Assembly: GCA_964644025.1 (NCBI GenBank)
Contig: CAZXVW010000088.1
Span: forward strand, 1-17,094
Reading direction: 5' to 3'
Source: CAZXVW01 sp964644025
GTDB lineage: Bacteria > Acidobacteriota > Terriglobia > Bryobacterales > Bryobacteraceae
Length of the DNA: 17,094 bases
The position numbers and the translations under genes are program-made. Of the stretch, positions 7,501-15,329 are shown one piece after another. The notes beneath the pieces are model-generated. The model worked only from the letters and a program-made list of their open reading frames with translations, was not told where the DNA came from and did no database searches. The stretch's first letter is position 1. Each line of letters opens with the position of its first letter.

Positions 7501-8711
7501 TGCGCGGCGTGCAAGGCGAGACGCAGCTTGAGCACGTGATCGAAGATCGAATCCGCGATCTCCCGTTTCGAAGCGCGGGGCAGTTTGACGGGTTCACCGG
7601 TGCTCATCACCAGCGTCACTTCATTTTCCTCGGCCTCGAAACCGGTCCCCTCGCCACCCACCAGGTTCGCCACCACCATGTCGCAGTTTTTCGATCTCAA
7701 CTTACGGCGCGCCTCGGAAACCAGGTTCTCGGTCTCGGCGGCGAAGCCGACCAGCAGCCGGCCGCCCTTTTTCCGGCCGACCTCGGCGAGGATATCCGGC
7801 GTGGGTTCCAGTTCCAGCGACAGCCGCGCGGCGGTCTTTTTGATCTTCTGGCGCGGCACATCGGCGACGCGGTAATCGGCCACCGCCGCCGCCTTCACCA
7901 CAATGCTCGCCTCCCCCAGGTGGTCCAAGACGGCCTTCCGCATCTGCTCGGCCGTGCGGACCGGAACGAGGGTGACCCCGCTGGGAGCCGGCAGGTGAAC
8001 GGGGCCGGAAACCAGGATGACGCGAGCGCCGCGAGCGGCCGCCGCACTGGCCAGCGCGTATCCCATCTTTCCGCTTGAACGGTTGGAAATGAAGCGCACC
8101 GGGTCAAGCGGCTCCTCGGTTGGCCCGGCGGTGATCAGGATGGTTTCGCCCTCCAGGTCGTCCGCTCGACCGGCACCCGCCATCACGGCGGCGGCGATCC
8201 GCTCCGGCGCCACCAGCCGGCCCGGCCCAGTGGTCCCGCACGCCAGCGGTCCTTCCTCCGGACCGACGATCTCATGCCTGCGACGCCGCAATGTCTCCAG
8301 GTTCGCTTGCGTGGCCGGGTGCCGCCACATGTTAGTGTTCATCGCCGGCGCGAGAATCACTCGCCCGGTAAAGGCCAGGTAGAATGTCGTCAGGAAATCG
8401 CCGGCGAGCCCATGTGCGAATTTCGCCAACAAATCAGCCGTGGCCGGGGCGACCACCAGAATCTCATTCTCTTCGGCCGCGGCGATGTGCCCGATCGGGC
8501 CGCCGGCAGCCGATCCGGTGTCGCGGGCGGGGAACAAGTCCGTGATCACCTCGCGCCCGGTCAGCGCCGCAAACGTGAGCGGGCGGACGAATTCGCGCGC
8601 CGCGGCCGTCAGGATCACCCGAACGACAGCGCCGCGTTCCTGGAGCAAGCGCACCAGCTCGGCGGCCTTGTAGGCGGCTATCCCGCCCCCGACACCGAGC
8701 GCAACGTTCAT
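7497..8711 (-). CDS. coaBC: Bifunctional phosphopantothenoylcysteine decarboxylase / phosphopantothenate-cysteine ligase
   Basis: This 404-residue two-domain enzyme performs two consecutive steps of coenzyme A synthesis. It joins cysteine to 4'-phosphopantothenate (C-terminal CoaB domain), then decarboxylates the product in the FMN-dependent N-terminal CoaC domain. The catalytic residues fall at the same numbers as in E. coli: His75 (GPIGH), Asn125 (APAMNTNMW), Cys158 (ACGTTGPGRL) and Lys289 (QKIKK). The CoaB nucleotide segment ITAGPTEEPLDPVRFISNRSSGKMG (from about 192) and AAAVADYR (about 274) are intact. GGAGGAAG about 11 nt ahead supports ATG 8711, and it overlaps the end of rpoZ, 3 nt upstream. 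The stop overlaps the next start by 4 nt. Confidence 0.97.
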   Translation of the reverse strand: MNVALGVGGGIAAYKAAELVRLLQERGAVVRVILTAAAREFVRPLTFAALTGREVITDLFPARDTGSAAGGPIGHIAAAEENEILVVAPATADLLAKFAHGLAGDFLTTFYLAFTGRVILAPAMNTNMWRHPATQANLETLRRRRHEIVGPEEGPLACGTTGPGRLVAPERIAAAVMAGAGRADDLEGETILITAGPTEEPLDPVRFISNRSSGKMGYALASAAAARGARVILVSGPVHLPAPSGVTLVPVRTAEQMRKAVLDHLGEASIVVKAAAVADYRVADVPRQKIKKTAARLSLELEPTPDILAEVGRKKGGRLLVGFAAETENLVSEARRKLRSKNCDMVVANLVGGEGTGFEAEENEVTLVMSTGEPVKLPRASKREIADSIFDHVLKLRLALHAAQ

Positions 8712-8714
8712 CAG

Positions 8715-8975
8715 CTAAATCGCTTCCTCCAGGCCGTCCGTTTCCCCGCCGGCTTCCGGCGTGCCGTCGCGGTCGGGATCGGTGTACTTGACCAGGCCCC
8801 GGCGAACTTCCTCCATCGCCGTGACCGTCGGCCGTTTCGACGTAGTGGGCAGGAACGAACGCGCCCCAGCTTGCAGTTGCCTGGCCCGCTTGGCGGCCAC
8901 GATGATAAATCGATACGTGCTCTGCTCCGGGTCATCCGGCAGCACATAGTAGGGAGCTCTTGGACCCAGTTCCAT
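8715..8975 (-). CDS. rpoZ: DNA-directed RNA polymerase omega subunit
   Basis: This 86-residue protein helps beta' fold and assemble in RNA polymerase. The omega core is visible at about 21-65: YRFIIVAAKRARQLQ, then a Pro/Thr-rich turn, and TVTAMEEVRRGLVKY, which corresponds to the conserved helix pair. The tail (DPDRDGTPEAGGETDGLEEAI) is acidic and poorly conserved. The usual N-terminal MARxTVEDC of proteobacterial omega is replaced by an unrelated stretch, as in other phyla. GAGAAG precedes ATG 8975, 13 nt after the gmk stop. The gmk-rpoZ-coaBC order strengthens the call, since the protein is too short for a firm identification alone. Confidence 0.9.
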   Translation of the reverse strand: MELGPRAPYYVLPDDPEQSTYRFIIVAAKRARQLQAGARSFLPTTSKRPTVTAMEEVRRGLVKYTDPDRDGTPEAGGETDGLEEAI

Positions 8976-8988
8976 GGTTTCTTCTCGC

Positions 8989-9624
8989 CTAGATTCGTTG
9001 GTTTTTCTGGTTTCCGGGCTTTTCGAAAGTCTCCAGGATCGGACGGATTTCCTCTTCCTTATTCTTCCGCCGTTCCCTTTCCGCCTTGAAGATCGCGGCC
9101 AGGCTCTCAGTGGCCTTCGCTACATCACGATTCACAATGACGTAGTCGTATAGATGGTAGTTTCTAATTTCGCTGGCCGCTCCGCGCAGGCGGCGCTCTA
9201 TCACCTCGTCGGAATCCTCCGAGCGGGCGCGCAGCCGCTGCTCCAAAACCTCGCGGGAAGGAGGCAGAATGAATATGCTGACCGCCTCCGGAAACCTGCT
9301 CTTTAATTGTCGCGCACCTTGGACGTCAATGTCGAGCACGAGGTCCTTGCCCTCGGCCACCGCCTGATCATAGAAGCGGCGGTGGGTTCCGTAGTAGTGA
9401 TCAAACACCTTTGCCCACTCAAGAAACTCGCCCCGCCCGATGCGCTCCTCGAACTCTTCCCGGCTGATAAAGCAGTAGTCCTTTCCGTCCACTTCCTTGC
9501 CCCGGGGAGCCCGGGTCGTGTAGGAAACCGAGAACAGCAGGTGGGCATCGGCCGCCAACACACGGCCGAGCAACGTCGACTTGCCCGAGCCGGACGGGGC
9601 CGACACGATGAACACATTGGTCAT
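8989..9624 (-). CDS. gmk: Guanylate kinase
   Basis: This 211-residue enzyme converts GMP (or dGMP) plus ATP to GDP, feeding GTP and (p)ppGpp pools. The P-loop is SAPSGSGKST (8-17). The GMP-binding region carries SYTTRAPRGKEVDGKDYCF, then EFLEWAKVFDHYYGT and VLDIDVQGARQLK. The lid arginines are in RLRARSEDSDEVIERRL. The C-terminus after NYHLYDYVIVNRD is a lysine/glutamate-rich helix extending slightly beyond the usual end. ATG 9624 lies in an ATGA overlap with the yicC stop, so the start is set by coupling. All catalytic features are intact. Confidence 0.97.
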   Translation of the reverse strand: MTNVFIVSAPSGSGKSTLLGRVLAADAHLLFSVSYTTRAPRGKEVDGKDYCFISREEFEERIGRGEFLEWAKVFDHYYGTHRRFYDQAVAEGKDLVLDIDVQGARQLKSRFPEAVSIFILPPSREVLEQRLRARSEDSDEVIERRLRGAASEIRNYHLYDYVIVNRDVAKATESLAAIFKAERERRKNKEEEIRPILETFEKPGNQKNQRI

Positions 9625-10529
9625 TCCAGGTTCAAAGCCTGTTCCCGGATCTTCTCAATCTCGGACTTGGCTGCCAGGCCCAGCTCGGTGATATCCAGGC
9701 CGGCTTCGCCGGTGCCGTTCGTCTTCGACAAGATCGTGTTCGCCTCCCGGTGCATCTCCTGAAGGAGGAAATCCAGCCGTTTGCCGACTTCCCCGCCGGT
9801 GGCGAGTATGGCATCCAACTGACCGGCGTGGATTTTCAGCCGCGCCAGTTCCTCGCCGATGTCACTCCGGTCGGCCAGCATCGCCGCCTCCTGGGCCAGG
9901 CGCTGCGGCTCGACGGGCGCGGCCTCGAGCAGTTCGCCGAGCCGTTGTTGCAGGCGGGCCTGGAACAGGGGCAAGACTCGCGACCGGATCTCTTCCATCC
10001 GCATCGCGGCCTGGCGAATCTTCTGCACGCGGGCACTGATCTCGGCGGCCAGTTGCGCTCCCTCCCGTTCCCGGAAGGCGTTCAGGCCGTCGAGGGTTTC
10101 CTCCAGGACCGCCATCAATGCAGGCTCAAATTCCGGAGCCGGTTCGCTGTCCGAAGCTTCGGTCAGCATCCCGGGAGTCCGCAGGATCGTACCGAGATCC
10201 GGCTCTCCGGCCAGTCCGAATTCCTCGCGCGCCTGCCGGAGGGCGCCCAGGTAAGCTTCCAGCATCGGCCGGTTCAACCCGATGCCGCCGGTGCCGGCCG
10301 TCCTGTTGAACGAGACCCGCACGTCGGCGTGCCCGCGCCGGATCCGCTTGACGATCCTGGCCCGCATGGCGTTTTCAAACGGCTCCAGATCGGGCGTCAG
10401 GTGGAAGCGAACATCCAGTCCCCGGTGGTTGACGCTCTTCACACTGACCACCAGCTCGCCTCCGGCCACTTGCTTGCGAACCCGGGCGTAGCCGGTCATG
10501 CTCCGAATGGGCTGTCGGGAATCCTTCAT
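9621..10529 (-). CDS. yicC: YicC/YloC family endoribonuclease-like protein
   Basis: This 302-residue protein has the two halves of the family: the N-terminal YicC_N domain from IRSMTGYARV (8-17) through SVNHRGLDVRFH, and the C-terminal DUF1732 domain (DRSDIGEELARLKIHAGQLD, then KRLDFLLQEMHREANTILSK and TELGLAAKSEIEKIREQ). The E. coli member is described as an endoribonuclease affecting small RNA turnover; the role here is inferred from family membership. Most relatives begin with MIRSMTGF, so seven extra residues precede the conserved block. The start is kept at ATG 10529 because it forms an ATGA overlap with the exporter stop. The yicC-gmk-rpoZ order is widespread. Confidence 0.93.
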   Translation of the reverse strand: MKDSRQPIRSMTGYARVRKQVAGGELVVSVKSVNHRGLDVRFHLTPDLEPFENAMRARIVKRIRRGHADVRVSFNRTAGTGGIGLNRPMLEAYLGALRQAREEFGLAGEPDLGTILRTPGMLTEASDSEPAPEFEPALMAVLEETLDGLNAFREREGAQLAAEISARVQKIRQAAMRMEEIRSRVLPLFQARLQQRLGELLEAAPVEPQRLAQEAAMLADRSDIGEELARLKIHAGQLDAILATGGEVGKRLDFLLQEMHREANTILSKTNGTGEAGLDITELGLAAKSEIEKIREQALNLE

Positions 10530-12349
10530 GGGTTCACCAGCGGATCGGCCTCCAGGAACTGCAATTCATGAAGCCGCTGATAAATGCCGCCGCGCGCCAC
10601 CAGCTCCTCGTGCGTTCCCGCCTCGACGATTGCGCCGCGGTCCAGCACGCTAATCTTATCCGCCCGCCGCGCCCTGGAAAGCCGGTGCGCGATCACGATC
10701 ACTGTTCGTTTCGCCATCAGATTCGCCAGTGCCCGCTGCACCAGCACCTCGGATTCGGTATCCAGGTGTGACGTAGCCTCATCCAGTATCAGAATCGGGG
10801 CGTTTTTCAGCATCGCCCGGGCGATGGCGATCCGCTGCCGCTCGCCGCCGCTGAGCTTCATCCCGCGTTCCCCGATGACTGTATCGTAGCCTTCGGGCCA
10901 GCGCAAGATGAACTCCTCGGCCAGCGCGTTCCGCGCCGCCTCCCGGAGTTCCTCCTCGGTCGCCTCGCGCCGCCCGTAGCGCAGGTTGTCAGCCACGGTA
11001 GCGTTGAACAGGAACGTATCCTGCGCCACGATGCCGATATTCCGCCGCAGGCTCTCCAGCTTCAGGTCCCGGATATCGACGCCGTCGATACGGATAGCAC
11101 CGGCGGTAACATCGTAAAACCGCGGCACCAGATTCACCAGCGTGGTCTTGCCCGCTCCGCTGGGTCCGACCACCGCCACTACTTCTCCCCGCCGCACCTC
11201 GAGGTTGATGTTCCGGAGGCCGAACCCGTTGGGAGCGCTCGGGTACTGGAAGCTCACCCGGTCGAACTCGATGGCCCGCTCGAAGCGCTCCAGGGCTGCC
11301 GCACCAGGGCGGTCCACGACCATTTTCTGCGCATCCAGGTATTCAAACACCCGCTGGGAAGCCCCCAGCGCCTGCTGGAAGACATTGTGAATCCCGGCCA
11401 GGCGCTTGACCGGTTCATATAGCATGAGCAGCGCGATAACGAATGTGGCAAAATCGCCGCTGGTCATCACGCCCGCCTTGATCTGCGTGCGCGCGTAAGT
11501 CAGCAAGCCAACGATCGTCAGGGCGCCGAAGAACTCGATCAGCGGGGTGGCCAGGGCTTGCTGGGCCACGTAGCGGAGACTGGTCCAGCGGAAACGCTGC
11601 GCCGCCTTCCAAAACCGCCGGGATTCGTACTTCTCCATCGCGAAAGACCGCACCACCTGGTGTCCGCTGAGCGATTCCTGCAAAATCTGGTTCAATTCCG
11701 CCGCGTGATCCTGGGCCTTCCGGGTGGTCCGGCGAATCCGCCGGCCGATCCGCACCGTGGGCACCAGCACCACGGGCAGCACGGTCAGAGCAACCAGCGA
11801 CAGTTTCCAATCCGTGTGCAGAACCACGTACAGCAGCCCGAGGGCCGTGAAAGATTGGCGAAGGCAATCGGCCAGCATATGCGAGGTGGCCAGTTGTATC
11901 TTGTCGATGTCGATCATGATCGACGACATCAGTCTGCCGGTCGAGTGCAGCTCGAAGAACTGCATGCCCTGGCCTACCACCCGGTCGAATACCTTCTGCC
12001 GCAAGTCCGTGATGGCGGAAAGGCCGGTGTAGTTGACCAGGTAGTTCCCGATATAGTCGCAGATCCCCTTCGTCAGGAAGACCGCCAGGATGCCAAAGGC
12101 CACCATCGTCCACACGTTGTGGATCTGTGAGGGAACCAGCGAGTCCAGGTACAACGGACGGCCGAAGAACTCGAACAGCTTGACCGGCTCATCCGGGGAA
12201 GCCGGGTTCAACACCCGGTCAAAGACGGGCCGCACCAGCAGCGCGATCATCGCGTGGGCGCCGCCGGCCACCGCCATAAAGATGACCGATGCGATCAGCG
12301 CCGGGAAGTACGGACGAACAAACCGGAGCAGCCGAAACAGGTCCCTCAT
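10526..12349 (-). CDS. MsbA-like ABC exporter (fused membrane and ATPase domains)
   Basis: This 607-residue half-transporter is expected to dimerise in the inner membrane and flip lipids, probably lipid A-core or a related glycolipid. Six transmembrane helices lie in residues about 1-320, beginning with the segment around PYFPALIASVIFMAVAGG. The nucleotide-binding domain is complete: Walker A GPSGAGKTT (about 394-402), Q-loop GIVAQDTFLF, signature LSGGERQRIA, Walker B ILILDEATSHLD and switch His in VIAHRLS. Residues REATEEELREAARNALAEEF match the MsbA/lipid exporter helical subdomain. Lipid specificity is inferred from similarity and from the adjacent GT9 glycosyltransferase and YcaR-like gene; a drug or peptide exporter of the same family cannot be ruled out. 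The start overlaps the glycosyltransferase stop (ATGA). Confidence 0.93.
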   Translation of the reverse strand: MRDLFRLLRFVRPYFPALIASVIFMAVAGGAHAMIALLVRPVFDRVLNPASPDEPVKLFEFFGRPLYLDSLVPSQIHNVWTMVAFGILAVFLTKGICDYIGNYLVNYTGLSAITDLRQKVFDRVVGQGMQFFELHSTGRLMSSIMIDIDKIQLATSHMLADCLRQSFTALGLLYVVLHTDWKLSLVALTVLPVVLVPTVRIGRRIRRTTRKAQDHAAELNQILQESLSGHQVVRSFAMEKYESRRFWKAAQRFRWTSLRYVAQQALATPLIEFFGALTIVGLLTYARTQIKAGVMTSGDFATFVIALLMLYEPVKRLAGIHNVFQQALGASQRVFEYLDAQKMVVDRPGAAALERFERAIEFDRVSFQYPSAPNGFGLRNINLEVRRGEVVAVVGPSGAGKTTLVNLVPRFYDVTAGAIRIDGVDIRDLKLESLRRNIGIVAQDTFLFNATVADNLRYGRREATEEELREAARNALAEEFILRWPEGYDTVIGERGMKLSGGERQRIAIARAMLKNAPILILDEATSHLDTESEVLVQRALANLMAKRTVIVIAHRLSRARRADKISVLDRGAIVEAGTHEELVARGGIYQRLHELQFLEADPLVNP

Positions 12350-13257
12350 GCCAGTTCACGCAACTTATCGATTGCCGCGATCATCTCTCCGGGCCGGACG
12401 CCGGCAATGCCGTCCGGCGACCGCAGCACCGCCGAGGGGGCTTTCCACGGGCCCCAAATCGCCGGATCGGAAGCGCCGAAAACCACCACCGTCGGCAGGC
12501 CGAAGGCAGCGGCAATGTGGGCCGGCCCGCTGTCATTGCCGACGAAGAGGCTGGCGGCGGCGACCAGGTTCTTCAGTTGCGCGAGCGGGGCGCCGACAAT
12601 GGTGCGAAAGCGGACAAAGGCCGTCAGGTCCTCGCCGGAGGCGGCGATGAAGACCGGCTCAATATCCCACTTCTCGTACAGGTGTTCGGCCACCGCGAGG
12701 AAGTTGTTGGCCGGCCAGGTCTTTTCCGGGGCCGAGGCGATCGGGTGAATCACGGCGTAGGGGCGGGGGGGCGTCTTGGCCTCCGCCACCAGCCTGGCCC
12801 GCGGGATGTCTTGTTTGGGCACGCCCAGGTAGAACATCGCCGAGGCCAGGTGCTCAGCCGTGTGGACGGTCCTTTGCAGGCCCAGGATCTCTTGCGCCCG
12901 CGGGATGCGGACATTGTAAAGCGCCGCGGCGCGATAATGGGCGAAGCCGGCGCGAAACCGGGCGCCGGAGGCCGTCGTCAGCGCCATGCTCCGCGTGCCT
13001 CCGTGCAAATTCAGGCATAAGTCAGGCCGCCAGCGGACCACCGTGGCCACGCTCGGGGGAAGGAGTCGGTCGACGTCGGGGTTTCCTTCGAATACGGGAT
13101 TGAAACGTTCCTCCACCACCACGCCAACCCTCAGCTCCGGGCGCTCTTTTTTGAGCAGCGCCAGCGCCGGCGTCGTCAGCACGCAATCGCCGAGCGACCG
13201 CAGCCGGATTACCATTACGCGGCCGCCGGCCGGAAGTTGATCCAAAATGTTCTCCAT
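12346..13257 (-). CDS. Glycosyltransferase family 9 (heptosyltransferase-like)
   Basis: This 303-residue cytoplasmic or membrane-associated GT-B transferase belongs to the family of WaaC/WaaF, which add heptose to lipopolysaccharide inner core. The N-terminal domain opens with VMVIRLRSLGDCVLTTPAL (14-32), the acceptor-side signature. The C-terminal donor domain has YAVIHPIASAPEKTWPANNF and FVGNDSGPAHIAAAFGLPTVVVFGASDP, with the conserved D-S-G-P-x-H motif. It is shorter than the usual 320-350 residues, mainly in the N-terminal half. Position before an MsbA-like exporter supports a role in building the exported glycolipid. The exact sugar (heptose or another) is not determined by sequence. No strong Shine-Dalgarno is visible before ATG 13257, which lies 14 nt after the preceding stop. 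Confidence 0.9.
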   Translation of the reverse strand: MENILDQLPAGGRVMVIRLRSLGDCVLTTPALALLKKERPELRVGVVVEERFNPVFEGNPDVDRLLPPSVATVVRWRPDLCLNLHGGTRSMALTTASGARFRAGFAHYRAAALYNVRIPRAQEILGLQRTVHTAEHLASAMFYLGVPKQDIPRARLVAEAKTPPRPYAVIHPIASAPEKTWPANNFLAVAEHLYEKWDIEPVFIAASGEDLTAFVRFRTIVGAPLAQLKNLVAAASLFVGNDSGPAHIAAAFGLPTVVVFGASDPAIWGPWKAPSAVLRSPDGIAGVRPGEMIAAIDKLRELA

Positions 13258-13271
13258 CGCGCCGGCCCAGC

Positions 13272-13442
13272 CTATTCCTCGATCCGGGCTTCGTCAACCA
13301 GCATCACGGGAATGTCGTCCCGGATCGGGTAGAGGCGCTTGCACTGGTGGCACTTGAGGGCCTTATCGTCCTGTTTCAGCTCCAGCGGGGCCTTGCAAAC
13401 GGGACACACGAGCAATTCAAGCAATTCCGTGCTGATCGCCAT
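13272..13442 (-). CDS. Trm112/YcaR-like small zinc-ribbon protein
   Basis: This 56-residue protein runs from ATG 13442 to TAG. It is the UPF0434/Trm112 family: LLELLVCPVCKAPLEL, then KALKCHQCKRLYPIRDDIPVML. Four cysteines (13, 16, 31, 34) could bind zinc, and the segment YPIRDDIPVML is the family's signature ending. In eukaryotes and archaea Trm112 activates methyltransferases. The E. coli member YcaR is encoded between lpxK and kdsB, beside msbA, so neighbouring lipopolysaccharide genes are expected. Here it sits 24 nt after the aldolase and 14 nt before the glycosyltransferase. Its molecular partner is unknown. Confidence 0.9.
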   Translation of the reverse strand: MAISTELLELLVCPVCKAPLELKQDDKALKCHQCKRLYPIRDDIPVMLVDEARIEE

Positions 13443-13466
13443 TGCCGGTGATCCAGTGTAGCAGCT

Positions 13467-14132
13467 TTACGCCGCACCCTTCATCTGCTGGCGGGCCTTC
13501 GCAATCACTTCCAGGTACTGGCGGGCTGTTTCCTCGATCAGGCCGAAGTTGCCCTCCCGGATCGCCTTGGCGTTCACCAGGTTCCCGCCCACGGCTACCG
13601 CGCAAGCGCCGGCCTTGAGAAACTCGCCGGCCGTCTCAAGGTTCACTCCGCCGGTCGGGATCATTTCGATCTGTGGAAACGGAGCCTTCAGCGCCTTGAT
13701 ATATTTCGGCCCGCCCACGTTACCGCAAGGGAAAATCTTCACGATGTCAGCCCCGTGTTCCCAGGCCGTCAGCACCTCGGTCGGCGTCAGTGCCCCCGGG
13801 CAGACCAGCTTGCCGTAGCGCTTGGCCATCTCGATGGTGGCCAGCTTCAAGCTTGGAGTCACGAAAAACTCGGCCCCGGCCAGCATCGAGATCCGGGCGG
13901 ACTCGGCGTCCAGGACCGTACCGGCGCCCAGCACGATCTTGTCGCCGAACCGGGCGGCGACCTTCTCCAGCGCCTGGACGGCGCCAGGCACCGTCATCGT
14001 GATTTCCGCGGCCCGGATCCCGCCGGCGTAAATCGCCTCGATGGCTCTCACCGCGGTGTCGGCGCTGGTGGTCCGCACGACCGGCACAATCCCGACATCC
14101 CTGATAAAAGAGAGAACCGTCTGCTTGTCCAT
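13467..14132 (-). CDS. eda: 2-dehydro-3-deoxyphosphogluconate (KDPG) aldolase / 4-hydroxy-2-oxoglutarate aldolase
   Basis: This 221-residue class I aldolase splits KDPG to pyruvate and glyceraldehyde 3-phosphate at the end of the Entner-Doudoroff and hexuronate routes. The TIM-barrel residues are present: Glu43 in AAEITM, the phosphate/pyruvate region GAGTVLD (69-75), FVTPSLK and Schiff-base Lys132 in DIVKIFPC, then GGVNLETAGEFLKAGACAVAVGG. The EITMTVPG form (instead of EITLRT) is found in a subgroup that may prefer related 2-oxo acids, so substrate is probable rather than certain. GAAGAG lies ahead of ATG 14132. It heads the long minus-strand cluster and is divergent from the RraA-like gene. 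With the mannonate-type dehydrogenase at 1937-2710 it suggests uronate catabolism. Confidence 0.92.
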   Translation of the reverse strand: MDKQTVLSFIRDVGIVPVVRTTSADTAVRAIEAIYAGGIRAAEITMTVPGAVQALEKVAARFGDKIVLGAGTVLDAESARISMLAGAEFFVTPSLKLATIEMAKRYGKLVCPGALTPTEVLTAWEHGADIVKIFPCGNVGGPKYIKALKAPFPQIEMIPTGGVNLETAGEFLKAGACAVAVGGNLVNAKAIREGNFGLIEETARQYLEVIAKARQQMKGAA

Positions 14133-14183
14133 GTCTCTTCGATTGTATCAGCGGAGCGCAGGCGGGGAGCCGCGTACTAGACT

Positions 14184-14202
14184 GTTGATGGCTTCCATCA
14201 AC
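14184..14202 (+). promoter_or_regulatory. Perfect palindrome/hairpin in the 5' leader of the RraA-like gene
   Basis: GTTGATGG (14184-14191) and CCATCAAC (14195-14202) form an exact 8-bp inverted repeat around CTT. It lies between the divergent aldolase and RraA-like genes and ends two bases before the strong ribosome binding site AAGGAGG (14205-14211). It could be an operator for a dimeric repressor acting on both genes, or an RNA hairpin restricting ribosome access. The sequence alone does not decide between them. Confidence 0.5.
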
Positions 14203-14215
14203 TGAAGGAGGATAG

Positions 14216-15184
14216 ATGAGCATGAAACGGATTCGGTTCAAGGCGATGGTCGGCGCCGTGCTGGCGGCGGGCTGGATGGCCGCGCCGGGAACCGCGCAGC
14301 CCGGGGTCTTCTCGCGGAGCGATCTGATTCGGTACACGCCCGAATGGCATGGCGAACGGTTCCCGGATGGCCGTCCGAAGGTGCCCGACGCCATACTGAA
14401 GCGCATGAGGCAGGTGAGCCTGGAAGAGGCGTGGTCCGTGCTGCGGAACGCGGGCTACACGCACCAGTACGAAGATGGGTGGCTCTCGATCCATCCCGGC
14501 CAAGTGCTGGTTGGCCGGGCACTGACGGCCGTGTGGATGCCCGGGCGCCCCGATGTCCATAAGGTGGTGGATGAGGTCGGGCACAAACAGGGCCGCATCG
14601 GAGCGCAGAATGCCTGGCCGGTCGATCTGCTCCAGCCGGGGGATGTCTACGTCTGCGACCATTTCGGATTGAAGATCGACGGTCCCTCGATCGGCGACAA
14701 TGTGGGCAATGCCATTTACGCGAAAAGCGGCAATGGCGTCGTCTACAATGGCGCCGTGCGCGACATCGAGGGCCTCAAGAAGCTGCCGAACTTTACATCC
14801 TTCGTTCGCTCCTACCATCCGTCCCACCACTACGGCAGTCTTGGCCCCAAGCTGAACTCGACAATGATGGGCATCAATTGCCCGATCCGCATCGGGCGGG
14901 TGATGGTGATGCCCGGAGACGTGGTCCTGGGCAGGGACGGTGGGGTGATCTTCATTCCGCCGCACCTGGCCGAGCGAGTGGTCCGCACCTCGGAGGTCGT
15001 CAGGCTTCGCGACCTGTTCGGGCACCAGCGGCTCCGCGAGGGCAAGTACACGGCCGGTCAAATTGACGCGAGGTGGTCGGACGAGATTGAACGGGATTTC
15101 TCCGAGTGGCTGAAAGATCACATGGACGAGTTGCCGGTCCCCAAGGAGCAAATCCAGGAACTGCTGAAAGAGCGGACCTGGTAA
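14216..15184 (+). CDS. Exported RraA-like family protein
   Basis: This 322-residue protein contains a RraA/HMG-aldolase fold, often labelled dimethylmenaquinone methyltransferase by old convention. The core runs about 90-260: VGRALTAVWM, LQPGDVYVCDHFG, the GDNVGNAIYAKSGNGVVYNG segment ending in AVRDIEG with Arg182/Asp183, and MPGDVVLGRDGGVIFIP. In enzymatic relatives the Arg-Asp pair and nearby Asp/Glu bind a metal and oxaloacetate-like substrates; activity here is unproven. Residues 1-28 form a signal peptide (positive KRIRFK, hydrophobic core, AAPGTAQ), so it is probably exported, unlike cytoplasmic RraA. The C-terminal 60 residues are a charged extension. AAGGAGG four bases ahead supports ATG 14216; a second ATG lies two codons later. 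It is divergent from the KDPG aldolase. Confidence 0.85.
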   Translation: MSMKRIRFKAMVGAVLAAGWMAAPGTAQPGVFSRSDLIRYTPEWHGERFPDGRPKVPDAILKRMRQVSLEEAWSVLRNAGYTHQYEDGWLSIHPGQVLVGRALTAVWMPGRPDVHKVVDEVGHKQGRIGAQNAWPVDLLQPGDVYVCDHFGLKIDGPSIGDNVGNAIYAKSGNGVVYNGAVRDIEGLKKLPNFTSFVRSYHPSHHYGSLGPKLNSTMMGINCPIRIGRVMVMPGDVVLGRDGGVIFIPPHLAERVVRTSEVVRLRDLFGHQRLREGKYTAGQIDARWSDEIERDFSEWLKDHMDELPVPKEQIQELLKERTW

Positions 15185-15329
15185 TGGCGGCGCGGGGGCG
15201 TCCGGCCGGGGACGGAGGGCGGGGGAGTTCGCGGGCGCCCTGGCTCAGATAAGCCGTTGGGAATCATGACCAGAACCGTACGGCTCCGCAGCCTGCCGTT
15301 GTTTGCGGCGGTGGCCGGACTCAGCCAGT

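Larger units (their letters stand above)
4994..14132 (-). other. Eleven-gene collinear cluster, probable single transcription unit
   Basis: From the aldolase start at 14132 to the holB stop at 4994, eleven minus-strand genes follow without a gap longer than 24 nt. Four junctions are ATGA overlaps (GT9/exporter, exporter/yicC, yicC/gmk, coaBC/udg). Two more are 8-nt overlaps (udg/tmk, tmk/holB). No internal hairpin terminator was seen. This implies translational coupling and co-expression, though internal promoters inside coding regions cannot be excluded by eye. Confidence 0.65.

Noticed and set aside
14198..15151. 317-residue minus-strand open frame antisense to the RraA-like gene
   Set aside because: The RraA fold and signal peptide are on the plus strand with a strong ribosome binding site; the antisense frame has no recognisable features.
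15199..15214. CGTCC/GGACG hairpin after the RraA-like gene as terminator
   Set aside because: Only a 5-bp stem without a T run; too weak to annotate.
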